Shown: positions 24,499-36,932, counted from the stretch's first letter. The stretch is 64,000 bases of DNA from Pseudothauera lacus (GCF_003034845.1 NZ_PZKC01000004.1:1-64000), one strand, 5' to 3'. A program made the numbers and translations. Notes: generated by a model not told the origin, from the sequence alone.

Positions 24499-26031
24499 TC
24501 AGGCGGTGACGACGGGGATCTTGCCGATCTTCGCCTGCCACTCCTTGGGGCCGGTGTTGTGCACGCTGGTGCCGCTGGAATCGACCGCCACGGTCACCGG
24601 CATGTCTTCGACAGTGAACTCGTAGATGGCTTCCATGCCGAGGTCCTCGAAACCGACCACCTTCGCTTCCTTGATCGCCTTCGACACCAGGTAGGCCGAA
24701 CCGCCCACCGCCATCAGGTAGGCGGACTTGTTGTCGCGGATGGCGTCGATCGCCACCGGGCCGCGCTCGGACTTGCCGATCATGGAGATCAGGCCGGTCT
24801 GCTCCAGCATCATGCGGGTGAACTTGTCCATGCGGGTGGCGGTGGTGGGGCCGGCCGGGCCGACCACTTCGTCGCGCACCGGGTCGACCGGGCCGACGTA
24901 ATAGATCACCCGGTTGGTGAAGTCCACCGGCAGCTTCTCGCCCTTCGCCAGCATGTCCTGGATGCGCTTGTGCGCGGCGTCGCGGCCGGTGAGCATCTTG
25001 CCGTTGAGGAGCAGGATCTGGCCCGGCTTCCAGGAGGCGACTTCCTCCTTGGTGAGGGTGTCGAGGTTCACCCGGGTGGCGACGTTGGTGTCGGCCTTCC
25101 AGGTGACGTCGGGCCAGTCTTCCAGCTTCGGCGTTTCCAGCTTGGCCGGGCCGGAGCCGTCGAGGTGGAAATGCACGTGGCGGGTCGCCGCACAGTTGGG
25201 GATCATCGCCACCGGCAAGCTGGCCGCGTGGGTGGGGTAGTCCATGATCTTGACGTCGAGCACGGTGGTCAGACCGCCCAGGCCCTGCGCACCGATGCCC
25301 AGCGCGTTGACCTTCTCGATCAGCTCCAGGCGCAGTTCCTCGACGCGGGTGAGGGTGGCACCGCTGGCCGCCTTGGCCTTCAGTTCATGGATGTCCACCG
25401 GCGCCATCAGCGACTCCTTGGCCAGCAGCATGGCCTTCTCCGGCGTGCCGCCGATGCCGATGCCGAGGATGCCCGGCGGACACCAGCCGGCGCCCATGGT
25501 CGGCACGGTCTTGATCACCCAGTCCACGATGGAGTCGGACGGGTTGAGCATGGCCATCTTGGTCTTGTTCTCCGAGCCGCCGCCCTTGGCTGCACAGATC
25601 ACTTCCACATGGTGGCCGGGGACGATCTCGTAATGCACCACCGCCGGCGTGTTGTCCTTGCTGTTCTGGCGTTTGCCGGCCGGGTCGAGCAGCACCGAGG
25701 CGCGCAGCTTGTTGTCCGGGTGGTTGTAGGCGCGGCGCACGCCTTCATTGACCATGTCCTGCACGCTCATCCTGGCGTCCCAGCGCACGTCCATGCCGAC
25801 CTTCAGGAACACCACGGCGATGCCGGTGTCCTGGCAGATGGGGCGGTGGCCCTCGGCGCACATGCGCGAGTTGGTGAGGATCTGCGCGATGGCGTCCTTC
25901 GCGGCCGGGCTTTCCTCGCGTTCATAAGCTTCGCCCAGCGCCTTGATGTAGTCCAGCGGGTGGTAGTAGCTGATGTACTGGAAGGCATCCGCGACGGACT
26001 GGATCAGGTCTTCTTCGCGAATCACGGTCAT
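24499..26031 (-). CDS. Class I (iron-sulfur) fumarate hydratase
   Basis: This 510-aa cytoplasmic enzyme of the TCA cycle interconverts fumarate and L-malate using an oxygen-sensitive [4Fe-4S] cluster. Alpha and beta parts are fused in one chain, as in FumA/FumB. Candidate cluster cysteines lie in RPICQDTGIA, GAGWCPPGILGIGIGG and AMIPNCAATRH. The C-terminal beta part shows VGPAGPTTATRMDKF and GKSERGP. The length is within 10% of E. coli FumA. It is monocistronic with its own terminator and divergent from acs across 257 bp. Confidence 0.95.
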   Translation of the reverse strand: MTVIREEDLIQSVADAFQYISYYHPLDYIKALGEAYEREESPAAKDAIAQILTNSRMCAEGHRPICQDTGIAVVFLKVGMDVRWDARMSVQDMVNEGVRRAYNHPDNKLRASVLLDPAGKRQNSKDNTPAVVHYEIVPGHHVEVICAAKGGGSENKTKMAMLNPSDSIVDWVIKTVPTMGAGWCPPGILGIGIGGTPEKAMLLAKESLMAPVDIHELKAKAASGATLTRVEELRLELIEKVNALGIGAQGLGGLTTVLDVKIMDYPTHAASLPVAMIPNCAATRHVHFHLDGSGPAKLETPKLEDWPDVTWKADTNVATRVNLDTLTKEEVASWKPGQILLLNGKMLTGRDAAHKRIQDMLAKGEKLPVDFTNRVIYYVGPVDPVRDEVVGPAGPTTATRMDKFTRMMLEQTGLISMIGKSERGPVAIDAIRDNKSAYLMAVGGSAYLVSKAIKEAKVVGFEDLGMEAIYEFTVEDMPVTVAVDSSGTSVHNTGPKEWQAKIGKIPVVTA

Positions 26032-26288
26032 GGCGAGGTTCTCCGTAGTGGGGGGCGGGCAGGCCCCGGGCGGGGCACACGAAAACCCGGAATTCTAGCA
26101 TCGCCCCGGCGCCCGGACCGGGTAACGGCGCAGAGATCTGTCTGTAAGTCGTGTGTAAGATAGATATTCTTCAATAGCGCCCAGTTCGCGGCGGTAGATG
26201 CGAAGAAGTGCAGAAGGTCGGTGTTGCCGACGGCTCCCTCCGGGAGCGCGCTTCAACCTAATTAATAGAACAGTTAGGAGAGGAAAGA
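26032..26288. promoter_or_regulatory. Divergent promoter region between fumarase and acs
   Basis: This 257-bp gap holds the promoters of both genes. It has an AT-rich block near 26140-26180, a direct repeat of TGTAAG within it, and a small hairpin (GCTCCC 26233-26238 with GGGAGC 26242-26247) that would lie in the acs leader. AGGAGAGG just before 26289 is a strong ribosome site for acs. Exact promoter boxes cannot be assigned. Binding of the CrbR-type receiver seems unlikely because that protein lacks a DNA-binding domain. Confidence 0.4.
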
Positions 26289-28259
26289 ATGTCCAACGAA
26301 CAGCAGCTGCGTGTTTACAACCCCTCGGCCGACGTGGTGAAGAACGCCGCCGTGTCCGGCATGGATGCCTATCTGGCGCTGTGCAAGGAAGCCGAGCAGG
26401 ACTACGAAGGCTACTGGGCGCGCCAGGCGCGCGAGCTGCTGGACTGGAAGGTGCCTTTCAACCAGGTGCTGGACGAGAGCAATGCTCCTTTCTTCAAGTG
26501 GTTTGCCGACGGCAAGCTGAACGCCTCCTACAACTGCCTCGATCGCAACGTCGACAAGGGTCTGGGCGACAAGGTCGCCATCATCTTCGAAGCCGACGGC
26601 GGCGAAGTCACCAAGGTCACCTACAAGGATCTTCTCGCCCGCGTCTGCAAGTTCGCCAACGCGCTGCGCGGCATGGGCGTCAAGAAGGGCGACCGCGTCG
26701 TCATCTATCTGCCGATGTCCATCGAAGGCATCGTCGCCATGCAGGCCTGCGCCCGTATCGGTGCCACCCACTCGGTGGTCTTCGGCGGCTTCTCCGCCCA
26801 GGCCCTGCGTGACCGCATCAGCGATACCCAGGCGGTGGCGCTGATCACCTCCGACGGCCAGTTCCGCGGCGGCAAGGCCCTGCCGCTGAAGGCGATCGCC
26901 GACGAGGCGCTGTCGCTGGGCGGCTGCGAAACCGTGAAGAATGTCGTCGTCGTCAAGCGCACCGGTGGCGATGTCACCATGGCCGCCGGACGCGACCAGT
27001 GGTACACCGACCTGGTCGCCGGTCAGGCCGACACCTGCGAGCCGGAGTGGGTCGAAGCCGAACACCCGCTGTTCCTGCTCTACACCTCCGGCTCCACCGG
27101 CAAGCCCAAGGGCGTGCAGCACTCCACCGGCGGCTATCTGCTGCATGCGGTGCTGACCATGAAGTACACCTTCGACATCAAGCCGAACGATGTCTTCTGG
27201 TGCACCGCCGACATCGGCTGGGTCACCGGCCACACCTACATCACCTATGGCCCGCTGGCCTGCGGCGCCACCGAGATCGTCTTCGAAGGCGTGCCCACCT
27301 ACCCGGACGCCGGCCGTTTCTGGAAGATGATCCAGGACCACAAGGCCACCGTGTTCTACACCGCGCCGACCGCGATCCGTTCGCTGATCAAGGCCGCGGA
27401 CAACAACCCGGCCGTGCATCCGAACAAGTACGACCTCACCAGCCTGCGCATCCTCGGCTCGGTGGGCGAGCCGATCAACCCGGCGGCCTGGGAGTGGTAC
27501 TACGAGAACGTCGGCGGCAGCCGCTGCCCGATCGTCGATACCTTCTGGCAGACCGAGACCGGTGGCCACATGATCACCCCGCTGCCGGGCGTCACCCCGA
27601 TGGTGCCGGGTTCCTGCACGCTGCCCTTCCCGGGCATCCAGGCTGCGGTGGTCGATGAGACCGGTACCGAAGTGCCCAACGGCCAGGGCGGCATCCTGGT
27701 GGTCAGGCGTCCGTGGCCGTCGATGATCCGTACCGTGTGGGGCGACGACGAACGCTTCAAGAAGTCCTACTACCCGGACGACTTCAAGGGCAAGCTGTAT
27801 CTCGCCGGCGACGGCGCGATCCGCGACAAGGACACCGGCTACTTCACCATCACCGGCCGTATCGACGATGTGCTCAACGTCTCCGGCCACCGCATGGGCA
27901 CGATGGAAATCGAATCCGCCCTGGTGGCTCACGAGAATGTTGCCGAAGCCGCCGTGGTCGGCCGTCCGGACGAGGTCTCCGGCGAAGCCATCGTGGCCTT
28001 CGTGGTGCTGAAGGGCGAGCGCCCCACCGGCGATGCCGCCAAGGCCATGGTCAAGGAACTGCAGAACTGGGTCGGTCACGAAATCGGCCCCATCGCCAAG
28101 CCCAAGGACATCCGCTTTGGCGAGAACCTGCCCAAGACCCGTTCGGGCAAGATCATGCGACGCCTGCTGCGTCAGCTGGCGAAGGGTGAGGAGATCACCC
28201 AGGATACGTCGACCCTCGAGAATCCGGCGATCCTGGAGCAGCTGAAGACCTCCGCCTGA
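26289..28259 (+). CDS. acs: Acetyl-CoA synthetase
   Basis: This 656-aa AMP-forming enzyme activates acetate to acetyl-CoA through acetyl-AMP. The ATP-binding P-loop-like motif is [18 protein letters not shown]. The adenylate motif is [12 protein letters not shown], and the hinge-region segment is [15 protein letters not shown]. The C-terminal [14 protein letters not shown] contains the lysine that is acetylated in characterised Acs proteins. The protein is full length (E. coli Acs is 652 aa). It is followed by a terminator and then by a symporter-kinase/receiver module that resembles CrbS/CrbR, which controls acs in Vibrio and Pseudomonas. Confidence 0.97.
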   Translation: MSNEQQLRVYNPSADVVKNAAVSGMDAYLALCKEAEQDYEGYWARQARELLDWKVPFNQVLDESNAPFFKWFADGKLNASYNCLDRNVDKGLGDKVAIIFEADGGEVTKVTYKDLLARVCKFANALRGMGVKKGDRVVIYLPMSIEGIVAMQACARIGATHSVVFGGFSAQALRDRISDTQAVALITSDGQFRGGKALPLKAIADEALSLGGCETVKNVVVVKRTGGDVTMAAGRDQWYTDLVAGQADTCEPEWVEAEHPLFLLYTSGSTGKPKGVQHSTGGYLLHAVLTMKYTFDIKPNDVFWCTADIGWVTGHTYITYGPLACGATEIVFEGVPTYPDAGRFWKMIQDHKATVFYTAPTAIRSLIKAADNNPAVHPNKYDLTSLRILGSVGEPINPAAWEWYYENVGGSRCPIVDTFWQTETGGHMITPLPGVTPMVPGSCTLPFPGIQAAVVDETGTEVPNGQGGILVVRRPWPSMIRTVWGDDERFKKSYYPDDFKGKLYLAGDGAIRDKDTGYFTITGRIDDVLNVSGHRMGTMEIESALVAHENVAEAAVVGRPDEVSGEAIVAFVVLKGERPTGDAAKAMVKELQNWVGHEIGPIAKPKDIRFGENLPKTRSGKIMRRLLRQLAKGEEITQDTSTLENPAILEQLKTSA

Positions 28260-28346
28260 CGGCGGAACTACCGGTAACCGGCCCGCAGAGGCCGAACCGG
28301 CAACAATAACGAGGCAAGCCGGCTCCGCCGGCGTGGGGAGGAGGAG

Positions 28347-28376
28347 AAAGGCGCGCCGCAAGACGCGCCTTTTTTC
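28347..28376 (+). terminator. Rho-independent terminator of acs
   Basis: GGCGCG (28350-28355) pairs with CGCGCC (28364-28369), extended by flanking A:T pairs, and a run of six or more T follows. It lies about 90 nt after the acs stop codon. Confidence 0.9.
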
Positions 28377-28516
28377 TTCCCTTCCTGGCCGATACAGCCT
28401 TGCCGGCGGCCTGCCGCAGGGCTGTCCTGAGCGAAGTGGAAAAGCCCATGGTCCGGACGGCAATGGCCTGCCGGGCTAATATATCCGTATGGCCGTAGCG
28501 GAAATGGAGGTGCATC

Positions 28517-28714
28517 ATGCGCAAGGGACTCGCCGGGCAGCGTCTGGCAGGCGTCTTTCTGGGCGGCATGCTGCTGTTCAACTATCCGCTGCTGTCGCTG
28601 TTCGACGTTGCCACGCTGACGCTGGGCTTTCCACTGCTGTACATCTACGTGTTCGCGGTGTGGGCGGCGATGATCGCGCTGATCGCCTGGATCGTCGAAC
28701 GCGGATCGCGCTGA
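28517..28714 (+). CDS. Small two-TM membrane protein preceding a symporter-kinase
   Basis: This 65-aa protein has two hydrophobic helices (residues about 11-30 and 36-60), with a basic N-terminus (MRKGLAGQR) and a charged C-terminus (VERGSR). GGAGG lies 7 nt before the ATG. It ends 13 nt before the symporter-kinase gene, so the two are co-translated or co-transcribed. In Pseudomonas a small hydrophobic protein, CbrX, is encoded in the same position before the related symporter-kinase CbrA. I infer an analogous accessory role here but cannot show homology by eye. Confidence 0.75.
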   Translation: MRKGLAGQRLAGVFLGGMLLFNYPLLSLFDVATLTLGFPLLYIYVFAVWAAMIALIAWIVERGSR

Positions 28715-28727
28715 GGCAGCCCCGACC

Positions 28728-31496
<2,769 letters not shown>

Positions 31497-31514
31497 ACAA
31501 CAGGGGAGACAAGG

Positions 31515-31886
31515 ATGTCGAAGAAAATACTGATAGTCGATGACGAGCAGAACATCGTCATCTCGCTGGAATTTCTCATGAAGCGCGAGGGCTACGAGGT
31601 CAGCATCGCCAGCGACGGTGAAGAGGCTGTTGCGCGCATCCGCGCCGAACAGCCCGACCTCGTCCTGCTCGACGTCATGATGCCGCGCAAGGGCGGTTTC
31701 GAGGTCTGTCAGGAGGTCAAGTCCGATCCCGCGCTGAAGGCCGTGCGCATCCTCATGCTTACCGCCAAGGGGCGCGACACCGAGGTTGCGCGCGGACTGG
31801 CAATGGGCGCCGACGCCTACATGACCAAACCCTTCTCCACCCGCGACCTCGTCGAGAAGGTGCGTGCCATGCTCGCGGAGGCCTGA
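31515..31886 (+). CDS. Single-domain response regulator (receiver only)
   Basis: This 123-aa CheY-like receiver has the acidic pair D9-D10, phospho-acceptor D53 (LVLLDVMMP), T83 (MLTAKG) and K105 (MTKPFS), all required for phosphotransfer. No DNA-binding or enzymatic domain is attached. It follows the symporter-kinase, its likely cognate donor, and precedes the exonuclease-kinase fusion by 3 nt. CrbR proteins of other bacteria carry an HTH output domain, so here the signal must pass to another protein, perhaps the adjacent fusion. Confidence 0.93.
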   Translation: MSKKILIVDDEQNIVISLEFLMKREGYEVSIASDGEEAVARIRAEQPDLVLLDVMMPRKGGFEVCQEVKSDPALKAVRILMLTAKGRDTEVARGLAMGADAYMTKPFSTRDLVEKVRAMLAEA

Positions 31887-31889
31887 TCA

Positions 31890-34067
31890 ATGTCGGCACG
31901 GATGCGCTTTGCCCTCGCGGTGGTGGTGCTCGGCCTGCTGATGACCGGCCCCTTCGTGCTGACCGCGGCGCTGATCTGGATCGCGACCGAGGGCGCCGAG
32001 CGCGACACCCTGCTGCAGACCATTGCCCCGCACCTGCCGCTCGGCACCCTCGTCACCGCCTTCGGCTTCGGACTCGGCGTGGTGGTGGTGCGCGATCTCT
32101 TCCGTCACTACGTCAAGGGCCTGGAGCGCCTCGGTGAACAGCTGCGCCTGATGCTTGGCGCCAACCGCAACCTGCGCGTCACCCCCTCGGGGCCGCCGGA
32201 GGTGCAGGCCGTGGTGGCGGTGGCCAACGAACTGGCCGAGCAGCGCGACGCCATGATGGCTGACGTCGAAGCGCAGATCGCCCGAGCCAAGGGGCGCGTG
32301 GAAGAAGAGAAGAATCGCCTCGCGGCGCTGATGTCGGAGATCACCCAGAGCGTCGTGGTGTGCAATCTGGACGGCCGCATCCTGCTCTACAACGCCAGCG
32401 CGCGCGCGCAGTTCCGCGCCTTTTCGGCGGCTCCGGGTGTTGCCGGTGGCGGGGAGCTGATCGGTCTCGGGCGCTCCATCTACACCGTCTTCGACCGCAA
32501 CCTGATCGCCCACGCGCTGGAGAACATCGAACAGCGCCTGCGCCGCCACGCCGTCCAGCCGGTGGCCAACTTTGTCACCACCACCGCCAGCGGCCAGCTC
32601 ATCCGCGTGCAGATGGCTCCGGTGCTCCAGCACGGCAGCGCCGAAGGCGGTACCGCCGACAGCCGCCAGCTCGGCGGCTTCATCATCATGCTGGACAACA
32701 TCACCCGCGACTTCGACAAGGAAGCGCAGCGTGACCACATGATCCACACCCTCACCGAAGGCAACCGCGCCGCCCTCGCCAACGTCCGCGCCGCCGCCGA
32801 GATGCTCGATTACGCCGACCTTCAGGACGAACTGCGGGTGCGCTTCCGCAAGGTCATCCGCGACGAGGTGAAGGCCATGAGCGAGCGCCTCGACGGCGCC
32901 GCCAGCGAGTTTGCCGACGCCCTCAAGTCGCGCTGGCCGCTCGAAGACATGCTTGGCGCAGACCTCGTTTCCGCCGCCCAGCGCCGCATCGAGAACCTCC
33001 TCAACCTGCCCACCAAGCTGGAGGATATCGACGAAACCCTGTGGGTGAAGGTGGACAGTTTCTCCCTGCTGCAGGCCATCGGTTATCTCGCCAGCCGCCT
33101 CTCCGACGAGTTCGAGGTCCGCGAGGTGCGCTTCCGCCTCAGCGCCGCCGGCGAGCGCCTGGTGCATCTCGACCTGATCTGGTCGGGGCAGGCGATGAGC
33201 ACCGAGACGGTGATGAGCTGGGAGCTCGAACCGATGCGCTTCGCCGGCGAGAGCAGCCCGCTGGCGGTGCGCGACGTCATCGACCGCCACGGCGGCGAGA
33301 TGTGGCTGGAGCGCGAGAAGGTCCGTCACCGTGCCTTCTTCCGTCTCCTGCTGCCCGCCGCGCTGCCTCAGGAGCAGGCCCTGGAGGCTGCCGGCCCCAC
33401 CGAAAGCCGCCCCGAGTACTACGACTTCGACCTCTTCTCCTGGGGCGCCCGGGCCCATGAGCTGGACGACTGCCTGCTCTCCGAGCTGGCCTACACCGTC
33501 TTCGACACCGAAACCACCGGGCTCAACCCCTCCGAAGGCGACGAGATCGTCCAGATCGGCGCCACCCGCGTGCTCAACGGCAAGCTGCTGCGTCAGGAGT
33601 CCTTCGAGCAGCTCGTCGACCCGCGCCGCCACATGCCGCGCCAGGCCGTGCAGATCACCGGCATCAGCGCCGAGATGCTGCACGGCCAGCCCACCATCGA
33701 CAAGGTCCTGCCGGCCTTCCATGCCTTTGCCGCAGACACCGTGCTGGTCGCCCACAACGCCGCCTTCGACATGCGCTTCCTGCAGCTCAAGGAAGCCGCC
33801 ACCGGGCTGCGCTTCGATCAGCCCGTGCTTGACACCCTGCTGCTTTCCGCGGTGGTCCACCCCAATCAGGAATCGCACAGCCTGGACGCCATCGCGCAGC
33901 GCTTCGGGCTGGTCAATGACGGCCGCCACACCGCGCTGGCCGACGCCGTGGTCACCGCCGACGTGCTCATCAAGCTCATCCCGCTGCTTGCCGAGCGCGG
34001 CATCCGCACCCTGCGCGAAGCCCGCGAAGCTGCCCAGCAGACCTACTACGCGAGGATCAAGTATTGA
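31890..34067 (+). CDS. Membrane PAS / degenerate kinase / DEDDh 3'-5' exonuclease fusion
   Basis: This 725-aa protein has two N-terminal TM helices (residues about 5-33 and 48-68), a HAMP-like coiled segment and a PAS-like domain (about 140-285, SEITQSVVVCNLDGRILLYN). Next is a kinase-like region without the phospho-acceptor His (EGNRAALANVRAAAEML) and with a poorly conserved ATPase part. The C-terminal 180 residues form a PolC/epsilon-type exonuclease with a complete DEDDh set: FDTETTGLNP, HNAAFDMRF and GRHTALADAVVTADV. It would tether a nuclease to the inner membrane beside a signalling module. I recall an epsilon-like exonuclease gene near crbS homologues elsewhere. The start at 31890 lies 3 nt after the receiver gene. 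Confidence 0.88.
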   Translation: MSARMRFALAVVVLGLLMTGPFVLTAALIWIATEGAERDTLLQTIAPHLPLGTLVTAFGFGLGVVVVRDLFRHYVKGLERLGEQLRLMLGANRNLRVTPSGPPEVQAVVAVANELAEQRDAMMADVEAQIARAKGRVEEEKNRLAALMSEITQSVVVCNLDGRILLYNASARAQFRAFSAAPGVAGGGELIGLGRSIYTVFDRNLIAHALENIEQRLRRHAVQPVANFVTTTASGQLIRVQMAPVLQHGSAEGGTADSRQLGGFIIMLDNITRDFDKEAQRDHMIHTLTEGNRAALANVRAAAEMLDYADLQDELRVRFRKVIRDEVKAMSERLDGAASEFADALKSRWPLEDMLGADLVSAAQRRIENLLNLPTKLEDIDETLWVKVDSFSLLQAIGYLASRLSDEFEVREVRFRLSAAGERLVHLDLIWSGQAMSTETVMSWELEPMRFAGESSPLAVRDVIDRHGGEMWLEREKVRHRAFFRLLLPAALPQEQALEAAGPTESRPEYYDFDLFSWGARAHELDDCLLSELAYTVFDTETTGLNPSEGDEIVQIGATRVLNGKLLRQESFEQLVDPRRHMPRQAVQITGISAEMLHGQPTIDKVLPAFHAFAADTVLVAHNAAFDMRFLQLKEAATGLRFDQPVLDTLLLSAVVHPNQESHSLDAIAQRFGLVNDGRHTALADAVVTADVLIKLIPLLAERGIRTLREAREAAQQTYYARIKY

Positions 34068-34161
34068 CCTGTGCGCTGACCGGGTCCGCAGCGGGGCAGG
34101 GCAAGGCGGCGTGCGCCGGCCCTGAGCCCGCTCGCGGCGTGCGGCCGGCGGCGGAGTGCCG

Positions 34162-36201
34162 ATGAGTTCGGGCACCCAGTTCTCCCATCAGCTGCGGCGT
34201 TACTACGGCTGGTACACCGGCAGCTTCGCGGCCTTCATCATGCTGCTCGCCATCGGCGAGTACCTCGGCATGTCGCAGGCCGCCATCGGCCACATCTTCC
34301 TGTTCGCCACCATCGCCATCTATGCCGGCATCGGGGTGATGAGCCGCACCTCCGATGTCTCCGAATACTACGTCGCCGGGCGCCGCGTACCGGCAGTGTT
34401 CAACGGCATGGCCACCGCCGCGGACTGGATGAGCGCGGCCTCCTTCATCGGCCTCGCCGGCACCCTCTACTTTGCCGGCTTCGAAGGGCTGGCCTTCGTC
34501 ACTGGATGGACCGGCGGCTTCGTGCTGGTGGCCCTGCTGCTCGCCCCCTACCTGCGCAAGTTTGGCCAATACACCATCCCCGACTTCCTCGGCGAACGCT
34601 ACCAGGGCAACTTCGCCCGCATGGTCGGGCTTGCCGCTGCCGTGCTCGCCAGCTTCGTCTACCTGGTGGCGCAGATCTACGGTGTCGGCCTGGTCACCAG
34701 CCGTTTCGTCAGCGTCGAATTCGAAATCGGCCTCTTCATCGGCCTTGCCGGCATCCTCGTGTGCTCCTTCCTCGGCGGCATGCGCGCGGTCACCTGGACC
34801 CAGGTCGCCCAGTACGTCATCCTCATCATCGCCTACCTCGTCCCGGTGGTCATCCTCTCCTACAAGGTCACCGGCATCCCCCTGCCGCAGGCCGTGTATG
34901 GCACCGTGCTGGGGCAGATCAGCGAGCGCGAGGACGAACTGATGAACGAAGCCAGCGAAATCGAGGTGCGCCGCCAGTACCGCTACCGCGCCGACGAGTT
35001 CGGCCGCAAGATCGCCGAACTGCCGGTGTCGCTCGATGCCGAACGTGCCGCGCTGATCGAACGCCTCAACGCCCTGCGTCTCGAAGACGGCAGCGCGCGC
35101 GAGATCGCCCTTACCGAGCGCGCCCTGCGTGACCTCCCGCGCACCGCCGAGGAGGCCCGCGCGCGCTGGGAGAAACAGCGCGCCCACGCCCTCGAGCGCG
35201 CCCGCCCGCCACCCCGCCATGCCACCGCCCACCCCGGCGACACCCCGGAAGAGGTCGCCCGCTCGCGCAACAACTTCATCGCCCTGGTCTTCGTGCTGAT
35301 GGTCGGCACCGCCGCGCTGCCGCACATCCTGATGCGCTACTACACCACCCCCGGGGTGGTGGAAGCACGGCGCTCGGTGTTCTGGGCGCTGTTCTTCATT
35401 TTCCTGCTCTACGTCACCGCACCAGCCTACGCCGTGTTCGCCAAGTGGGAGGTGTACAGCAACCTCGTCGGTTCCAGCCTCACCGAACTGCCCGCCTGGG
35501 TGGCCTCGTGGGGCAAGGTCGGGCTGGTCAAGATCGAGGACCTCAACGGTGACGGCATCCTGCAACTGGCCGAGCTCACCATCAACACCGACGTCATCGT
35601 CCTCGCCACCCCCGAGATCGCCGGTCTGCCCTACGTCGTTGCCGGCCTCGTCGCCGCCGGTGGGCTCGCTGCAGCGCTATCGACCGCCGACGGCCTGCTG
35701 CTCACCATCTCCAACGCCCTCTCGCACGACTTCTACTACAAGGTCGTCAATCCGCGCGCCTCCACCCACCGCCGCCTGGTGATCTCCAAGTCGCAACTGC
35801 TGGTGGTCGCCGTGGTCGCCGCCTGGGTCGCCTCGCTGCGCCCCGACAACATCCTCTTCATGGTCGGCCTGGCCTTCTCCATCGCCGCAGCCGCCTTCTT
35901 CCCGGCACTGGTGCTGGGCATCTTCTGGAAGCGCGCCAACCGCCCCGGCGCCGTCTGCGGCATGCTCGCCGGCCTTGGCATCACCCTCTACTACGTCGTC
36001 AGCACCCACAGCTTCTTCGGCGGCTCCATGGAAAACGCCTGGCTCGGCATCGCCCCCATCGCCGCCGGCGCCTTCGGTGTGCCGCTGGGCTTTCTGGTGA
36101 TCATCGTCATCAGCCTCCTCACCCCGCCACCACCGCAGGAAATCCAGGACCTGGTGGATTTCGTCCGCTATCCGCAACTGCCCGGCGGCGAGGGGCACTG
36201 A
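34162..36201 (+). CDS. VC_2705-type sodium:solute symporter (acetate/ActP-like)
   Basis: This 679-aa symporter of the SSS/SLC5 family has about 13-14 TM helices and conserved segments (YYVAGRRVPAVFNGMATAAD, GLAAALSTADGLLLTISNAL). It carries a hydrophilic insert of about 115 residues (roughly 255-370, rich in R, E and A) in a cytoplasmic loop. Another loop holds a textbook EF-hand calcium loop, DLNGDGILQLAE, with acidic positions 1, 5 and 12. GGAG lies 5 nt before the ATG at 34162. It follows the exonuclease fusion by 94 nt and may import acetate or a related monocarboxylate for Acs. The substrate is inferred from neighbours. Confidence 0.87.
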   Translation: MSSGTQFSHQLRRYYGWYTGSFAAFIMLLAIGEYLGMSQAAIGHIFLFATIAIYAGIGVMSRTSDVSEYYVAGRRVPAVFNGMATAADWMSAASFIGLAGTLYFAGFEGLAFVTGWTGGFVLVALLLAPYLRKFGQYTIPDFLGERYQGNFARMVGLAAAVLASFVYLVAQIYGVGLVTSRFVSVEFEIGLFIGLAGILVCSFLGGMRAVTWTQVAQYVILIIAYLVPVVILSYKVTGIPLPQAVYGTVLGQISEREDELMNEASEIEVRRQYRYRADEFGRKIAELPVSLDAERAALIERLNALRLEDGSAREIALTERALRDLPRTAEEARARWEKQRAHALERARPPPRHATAHPGDTPEEVARSRNNFIALVFVLMVGTAALPHILMRYYTTPGVVEARRSVFWALFFIFLLYVTAPAYAVFAKWEVYSNLVGSSLTELPAWVASWGKVGLVKIEDLNGDGILQLAELTINTDVIVLATPEIAGLPYVVAGLVAAGGLAAALSTADGLLLTISNALSHDFYYKVVNPRASTHRRLVISKSQLLVVAVVAAWVASLRPDNILFMVGLAFSIAAAAFFPALVLGIFWKRANRPGAVCGMLAGLGITLYYVVSTHSFFGGSMENAWLGIAPIAAGAFGVPLGFLVIIVISLLTPPPPQEIQDLVDFVRYPQLPGGEGH

Positions 36202-36256
36202 GCAGCTACAAGCCGTTGGCGTGAGAAAGGTGGTTTTGGTCCGGTAAGGGGGTGGA

Positions 36257-36748
36257 ATGAAATTTGCGCGTTACTTCCTCGTTTTTCTGCTTGTCAGCGG
36301 CTGCTCATTTGCCGGGAGTGGTTCGGGGAAGGCAGTTGAAAGGCTGGAGCTGGAAGGCAAGCCTTACTTTGACCATATTGTCACCACTGGCGAGTTTGAA
36401 TCCCTCCTCGACGAGATGGAAGGTGGTGACGAGGTTTCGATTCGTGCTTCGTCACTAATGGCCGGATGGGCCGATGCTTCCACTGCGCTCTCTCTGAGGT
36501 TCGCGTTGTCAAGAGCCTTGGTCCGGAATCCAGATGCCGTTCTGGGTCTTGTGCCCGGGGTGTTTTCAGCATCTGACCTGTGTACGATTCCTTATATCGA
36601 GGAGTCTGTGGAGCTTGAATTGAGGCATGTCGATGAGTCCATATCCGCTCTGGCGCGTTCTGCCACCTCCGGTGGCGCTCATGGCGAGTGCATGGCGATC
36701 TATATGAGCATCAGAGAAGAAATGGCAGGTGGTGCAGGCGGACGATGA
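36257..36748 (+). CDS. Orphan lipoprotein of unknown function
   Basis: This 163-aa protein has a short lipoprotein signal (MKFARYFLVFLLVSGC), giving a mature chain from residue 16. The body is helical and acidic (VTTGEFESLLDEMEGGDE), with two later Cys residues (SASDLCTIPYIEE, GAHGECMAIY) that could form a disulfide. I do not recognise a family. Codon use and base composition are clearly lower in G+C than in flanking genes, which suggests recent acquisition. A purine-rich GGGGGTGG lies just before the ATG. It is isolated, between the symporter and the sia cluster. Confidence 0.7.
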   Translation: MKFARYFLVFLLVSGCSFAGSGSGKAVERLELEGKPYFDHIVTTGEFESLLDEMEGGDEVSIRASSLMAGWADASTALSLRFALSRALVRNPDAVLGLVPGVFSASDLCTIPYIEESVELELRHVDESISALARSATSGGAHGECMAIYMSIREEMAGGAGGR

Positions 36749-36910
36749 AAGGCGTGCCGCTTTGCTTCGCGTCGATAATACGCCCGCGCCGCTCGGGCGG
36801 ATTCCTGCTCCCACTGCGGGAGGCAAGGGGTAATGCGTTCATTTATTGATCACATCACCGTTACCGCCTGGTCGCTTGAGCGGACGGCATAGTTTCCCTG
36901 CACAATAAAG

Positions 36911-36932
36911 ACGGCCGCCCGTGGGCGGCCGT
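36911..36932 (-). terminator. Terminator of the sia cluster
   Basis: A perfect 9-bp stem (36911-36919 with 36924-36932) is followed on the minus strand by CTTTATT. It lies 22 nt beyond the stop of the last sia-cluster gene, so it most likely ends that transcript. The T-run is short. Confidence 0.7.
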
